DNA from: a virus
Strand: one strand, 5' to 3'
IMG/VR virus record: IMGVR_UViG_3300027631_000046
Location: 1 to 40,189 of that record
DNA: 40,189 nt
Shown here: one piece after another, positions 38,103-40,189 of the stretch
Layout of the letters: each line of letters begins with the position of its first letter
Position numbering within the stretch: position 1 is the first letter of the stretch
Position numbers and translations under genes: made by a program
The notes under the pieces: generated by a model
The model's input: only the letters and a program-made list of their open reading frames with translations
Database searches by the model: none
Told to the model about the DNA's origin: nothing

Positions 38103-39505
38103 TCTGTATCGTTTTGTGTTGTATAATCTATTTTAATTTGTTCAAAGATTGTTTCAAAACATTCATATTTTTCAAATGTATATAAATGTTGTTGGTTATA
38201 TAATAAAACATCAATAATAGAATAATACCAATTGTGTATTTCTTCTATTGTTTTGTTTTTTAATTTTACTATTTCAATTTCAATTTTTTCCATTCTTTTG
38301 TATGGGTCAATTTCTTCATCATAACTTTCGTCTATAAATGGTTCAAATGTTTTAAATCCTAATTTTCTTAGTTCGGCTAACATTCTATAATCACCCAAAA
38401 CTATAAATGGTTGTAAATTAGAGATTGGTTTAAATATTTTTTCAGAAAGAAATACATTTGGGCCGAAGAATGTTTCGGTAACTAAATTAACATATGTTTC
38501 CGAATACCAATCTTTCATATTATTTTTTGCACCGAAATTTGTTTTTTGATTTTTATTCAAATGTTCGGTATCAAGTTCAATTGGTAGTTTAGACATTAAT
38601 TTGTCAATACAATTTATATCTGGATTTTTTATTCCTTTATTTATATTTGATATCAATTGTTCTTTTGGCATTTCTTGTATAAATGAAAATTTACCTTCAT
38701 TGAATAAATCATATTTTGCCGCAAAATAAGCTGCACAAGCTCTTTGAACTTTAGACATTGTTTTATTATTACATAAAAATTTATAAGGTCTGATTTTTGA
38801 TTCATCCAAATCTTTTTCTTTAACCAAATCACAGATATATCCCAAATCCCCTTCACATGGAAAATCTTTCATTATATCAACATATCCTTTTATAAACAAA
38901 TGGCCATTGTATATTTTTACTCTACTATCTCCATATTTTTCATAATATTCTACAAATTTACTTCCACCCAAAAATATAATATTAGAACCATCTATGCCCA
39001 ATTTATTCATTTGTATCTCAAATGATTTTATATTATGGTCATCGTATAATGGGTCATGCATTAAACTTATTAATATTTTAACTTTACCGGTTTTTAAATG
39101 TTCTATTATTTCGGTTGGTATAATGTCTTTCAAATACCACTTATATTCTATATTGTTTAATGTAAATCCATTATGATTATTTAGTGCACCTAATGTATCT
39201 TTTATTTCCAATGGATAAATGTAAGTAAAATCATCATCTAATATTTGATTGGATGAAATTACATTTTTTGGAAAATTTCTATTAAAATAGTTTATTAATT
39301 CGGAGTGGTCAAATTTTATCCCTTTTTCTCCTGGACCATATTGTAATATTCTATATGGGTCTATGTTTATATTATTTTTATAAACATGCTGTATAAATTC
39401 TCTAATTACTGGATGTATTGCATTTCCGAAAGGCCTTCTTTCTCCGTGATGAATATACCAATCAGTATAAATTACTTTAAACTTTGAGCCGTGTAGTATT
39501 TCCAT
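38072..39505 (-). CDS. Glycosyltransferase-like protein (paralogue of the one at 31932)
   Basis: A 477-residue protein with NLVTETFFGPNVFLSEKIFKPISNLQPFIVLG and FKTFEPFIDESYDEEIDP near residues 340-410, matching the 478-residue protein in content and position. The rest is poorly conserved between the two: here the N-terminus has YTDWYIHHGERRPFGNAIHPV and the middle KVKILISLMHDPLYDDHN. As in its paralogue, a GT-B-like transferase is suggested by the TE...SEKxxKP segment. It is the second gene of the cassette as seen in this window and lies 6 bases after the truncated gene at the edge. Confidence 0.5.
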   Translation of the reverse strand: MEILHGSKFKVIYTDWYIHHGERRPFGNAIHPVIREFIQHVYKNNINIDPYRILQYGPGEKGIKFDHSELINYFNRNFPKNVISSNQILDDDFTYIYPLEIKDTLGALNNHNGFTLNNIEYKWYLKDIIPTEIIEHLKTGKVKILISLMHDPLYDDHNIKSFEIQMNKLGIDGSNIIFLGGSKFVEYYEKYGDSRVKIYNGHLFIKGYVDIMKDFPCEGDLGYICDLVKEKDLDESKIRPYKFLCNNKTMSKVQRACAAYFAAKYDLFNEGKFSFIQEMPKEQLISNINKGIKNPDINCIDKLMSKLPIELDTEHLNKNQKTNFGAKNNMKDWYSETYVNLVTETFFGPNVFLSEKIFKPISNLQPFIVLGDYRMLAELRKLGFKTFEPFIDESYDEEIDPYKRMEKIEIEIVKLKNKTIEEIHNWYYSIIDVLLYNQQHLYTFEKYECFETIFEQIKIDYTTQNDTEWNLQEKRLL

Positions 39506-39511
39506 AACAAT

Positions 39512-40189
39512 TTATTGTCTAATTATTTTTTTTATATTGTCTCTTACATAATAATTATCGTGGAAAAAAATATCAAACAACTTTTCATTTTTGATATAAT
39601 TTTTTTTACACATTAAATTAAAAATCATATCCGAATACACATATAAAACATCATTTGTGTTAATGTCAAAATTTAACATATCATTTATAAATTGTTTTAC
39701 ACCTTCTATTATTTGAGTTTTTTCATCAAAATATTGTAAAGATTCATTGTATTCTTCATTTACAAATTTACCATTTTTTATGTTAATATAACTTCCAATT
39801 TTATCAATAAAAATGGATTCAAAAAATATTAAGTTTTTTTTCAAATTGGATTCTTCAAAATGATAAAATCCTTTTACATTATCCAAAAATGGATTTCCTT
39901 TATAAATAAAATATCTACCTTTAAATTTTAAACCATATGCTTTTTGAATATTGCGTTGTGTCATTCCCTGAAACCCACTATCTACCATCAATACATCGGT
40001 GGAGTTTCCAATTACACTTTCAATGTATTTTAAATATTCATTTCTTGTATTTTTTGCTTCCAATAAAATGTCATCGATATACTCATCTAAATTTGGTATT
40101 TCTACGGAGGTATCAATAGATTTATCATCTATAATATTTACTTTTAATCCAAATCTATTTTCTAATAAGTTTGAAAGTTTACCTGAGAA
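39512..40189 (-). CDS. C-terminal part of a large gene cut by the window edge
   Basis: The frame is open from the right edge to the stop at 39512: at least 225 residues, with 42 before the TTG codon at 40063. So TTG is not likely to be the start. The visible part begins FSGKLSNLLENRFGLKVNII and includes VLMVDSGFQGMTQRNIQKAYG followed by KGRYFIYKG. The first of these recalls the short VDIGWxGTIQ-like motif seen in HAD-like or glycosyltransferase-associated domains. The rest is helical and acidic/Lys-rich. I infer a cassette member, possibly a glycosyltransferase-linked domain; this is weak. Confidence 0.5.
   Translation of the reverse strand, partial: FSGKLSNLLENRFGLKVNIIDDKSIDTSVEIPNLDEYIDDILLEAKNTRNEYLKYIESVIGNSTDVLMVDSGFQGMTQRNIQKAYGLKFKGRYFIYKGNPFLDNVKGFYHFEESNLKKNLIFFESIFIDKIGSYINIKNGKFVNEEYNESLQYFDEKTQIIEGVKQFINDMLNFDINTNDVLYVYSDMIFNLMCKKNYIKNEKLFDIFFHDNYYVRDNIKKIIRQ

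Noticed and set aside
1-40189. tRNA genes, CRISPR arrays, integrase or attachment sites
   Set aside because: I saw no cloverleaf with conserved TTC-anchored arm, no regularly spaced direct repeats outside coding repeats, and no integrase-like gene; there is no sign of lysogeny.

Overview
The window is a stretch of an AT-rich tailed-phage genome. Every gene I accept lies on the minus strand, so the gene order below runs from right to left. The terminase (gp17), portal (gp20), prohead protease (gp21), acidic scaffold (gp22-like), major capsid protein (gp23) and gp13/gp14/gp15-type neck and tail-completion proteins identify a T4-like myovirus. The fibre modules and the small conserved proteins between the head genes look like those of uncultured aquatic T4-like phages. 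The host is not certain. Most start codons have only A/T-rich sequence upstream and no Shine-Dalgarno motif, and one Bacteroidota-style -7 box (TAnnTTTG) is present. That mildly favours a Bacteroidota (flavobacterial) host, but a SAR11-like or other AT-rich aquatic host is not excluded.

Right part (about 31.9-40.2 kb): a cassette of sugar and small-molecule enzymes. It holds a truncated ORF at the edge, two paralogous glycosyltransferase-like proteins flanking the cassette, two extended SDR epimerase/dehydratases, two SGNH-hydrolase-like proteins, a stand-alone thiamine-enzyme pyrimidine domain related to 2-oxoacid dehydrogenase E1-beta, and a 42-residue basic ORF. It probably makes or modifies a glycan, but the target is unknown. 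Next comes a 1364-residue protein (27.8-31.9 kb) with a HxGH nucleotidyltransferase at its N-terminus, a HExxH metallopeptidase-like segment in the middle and a ligase-type KxDG nucleotidyltransferase at its C-terminus.

Middle part (about 13.8-27.8 kb): packaging and head module. The order is a Cys-motif protein, a membrane-anchored protein, gp17, a three-module basic protein, gp20, a run of small conserved head-region genes, gp21, more small genes, a phage ribosomal protein bS21 (58 aa at 16904-17080), gp22-like scaffold and gp23. A strong intrinsic terminator follows gp23. The sheath and tube genes (gp18/gp19), which in T4 lie between gp17 and gp20, are not in that interval or elsewhere in the window.

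Left part (1-13.7 kb): neck and tail-completion proteins gp13, gp14 and gp15, two small beta-rich proteins, then a series of Ser/Thr/Gly-rich fibre or appendage proteins. Four of these (including one cut by the left edge) start with the same short beta module. One is a 1700-residue fibre built from a heptad repeat with a duplicated globular module. A second terminator separates the last two complete fibre genes. A directional nonamer (ATATTTATA on the coding strand) recurs in the gaps between genes and is the best candidate for a phage-specific regulatory signal.
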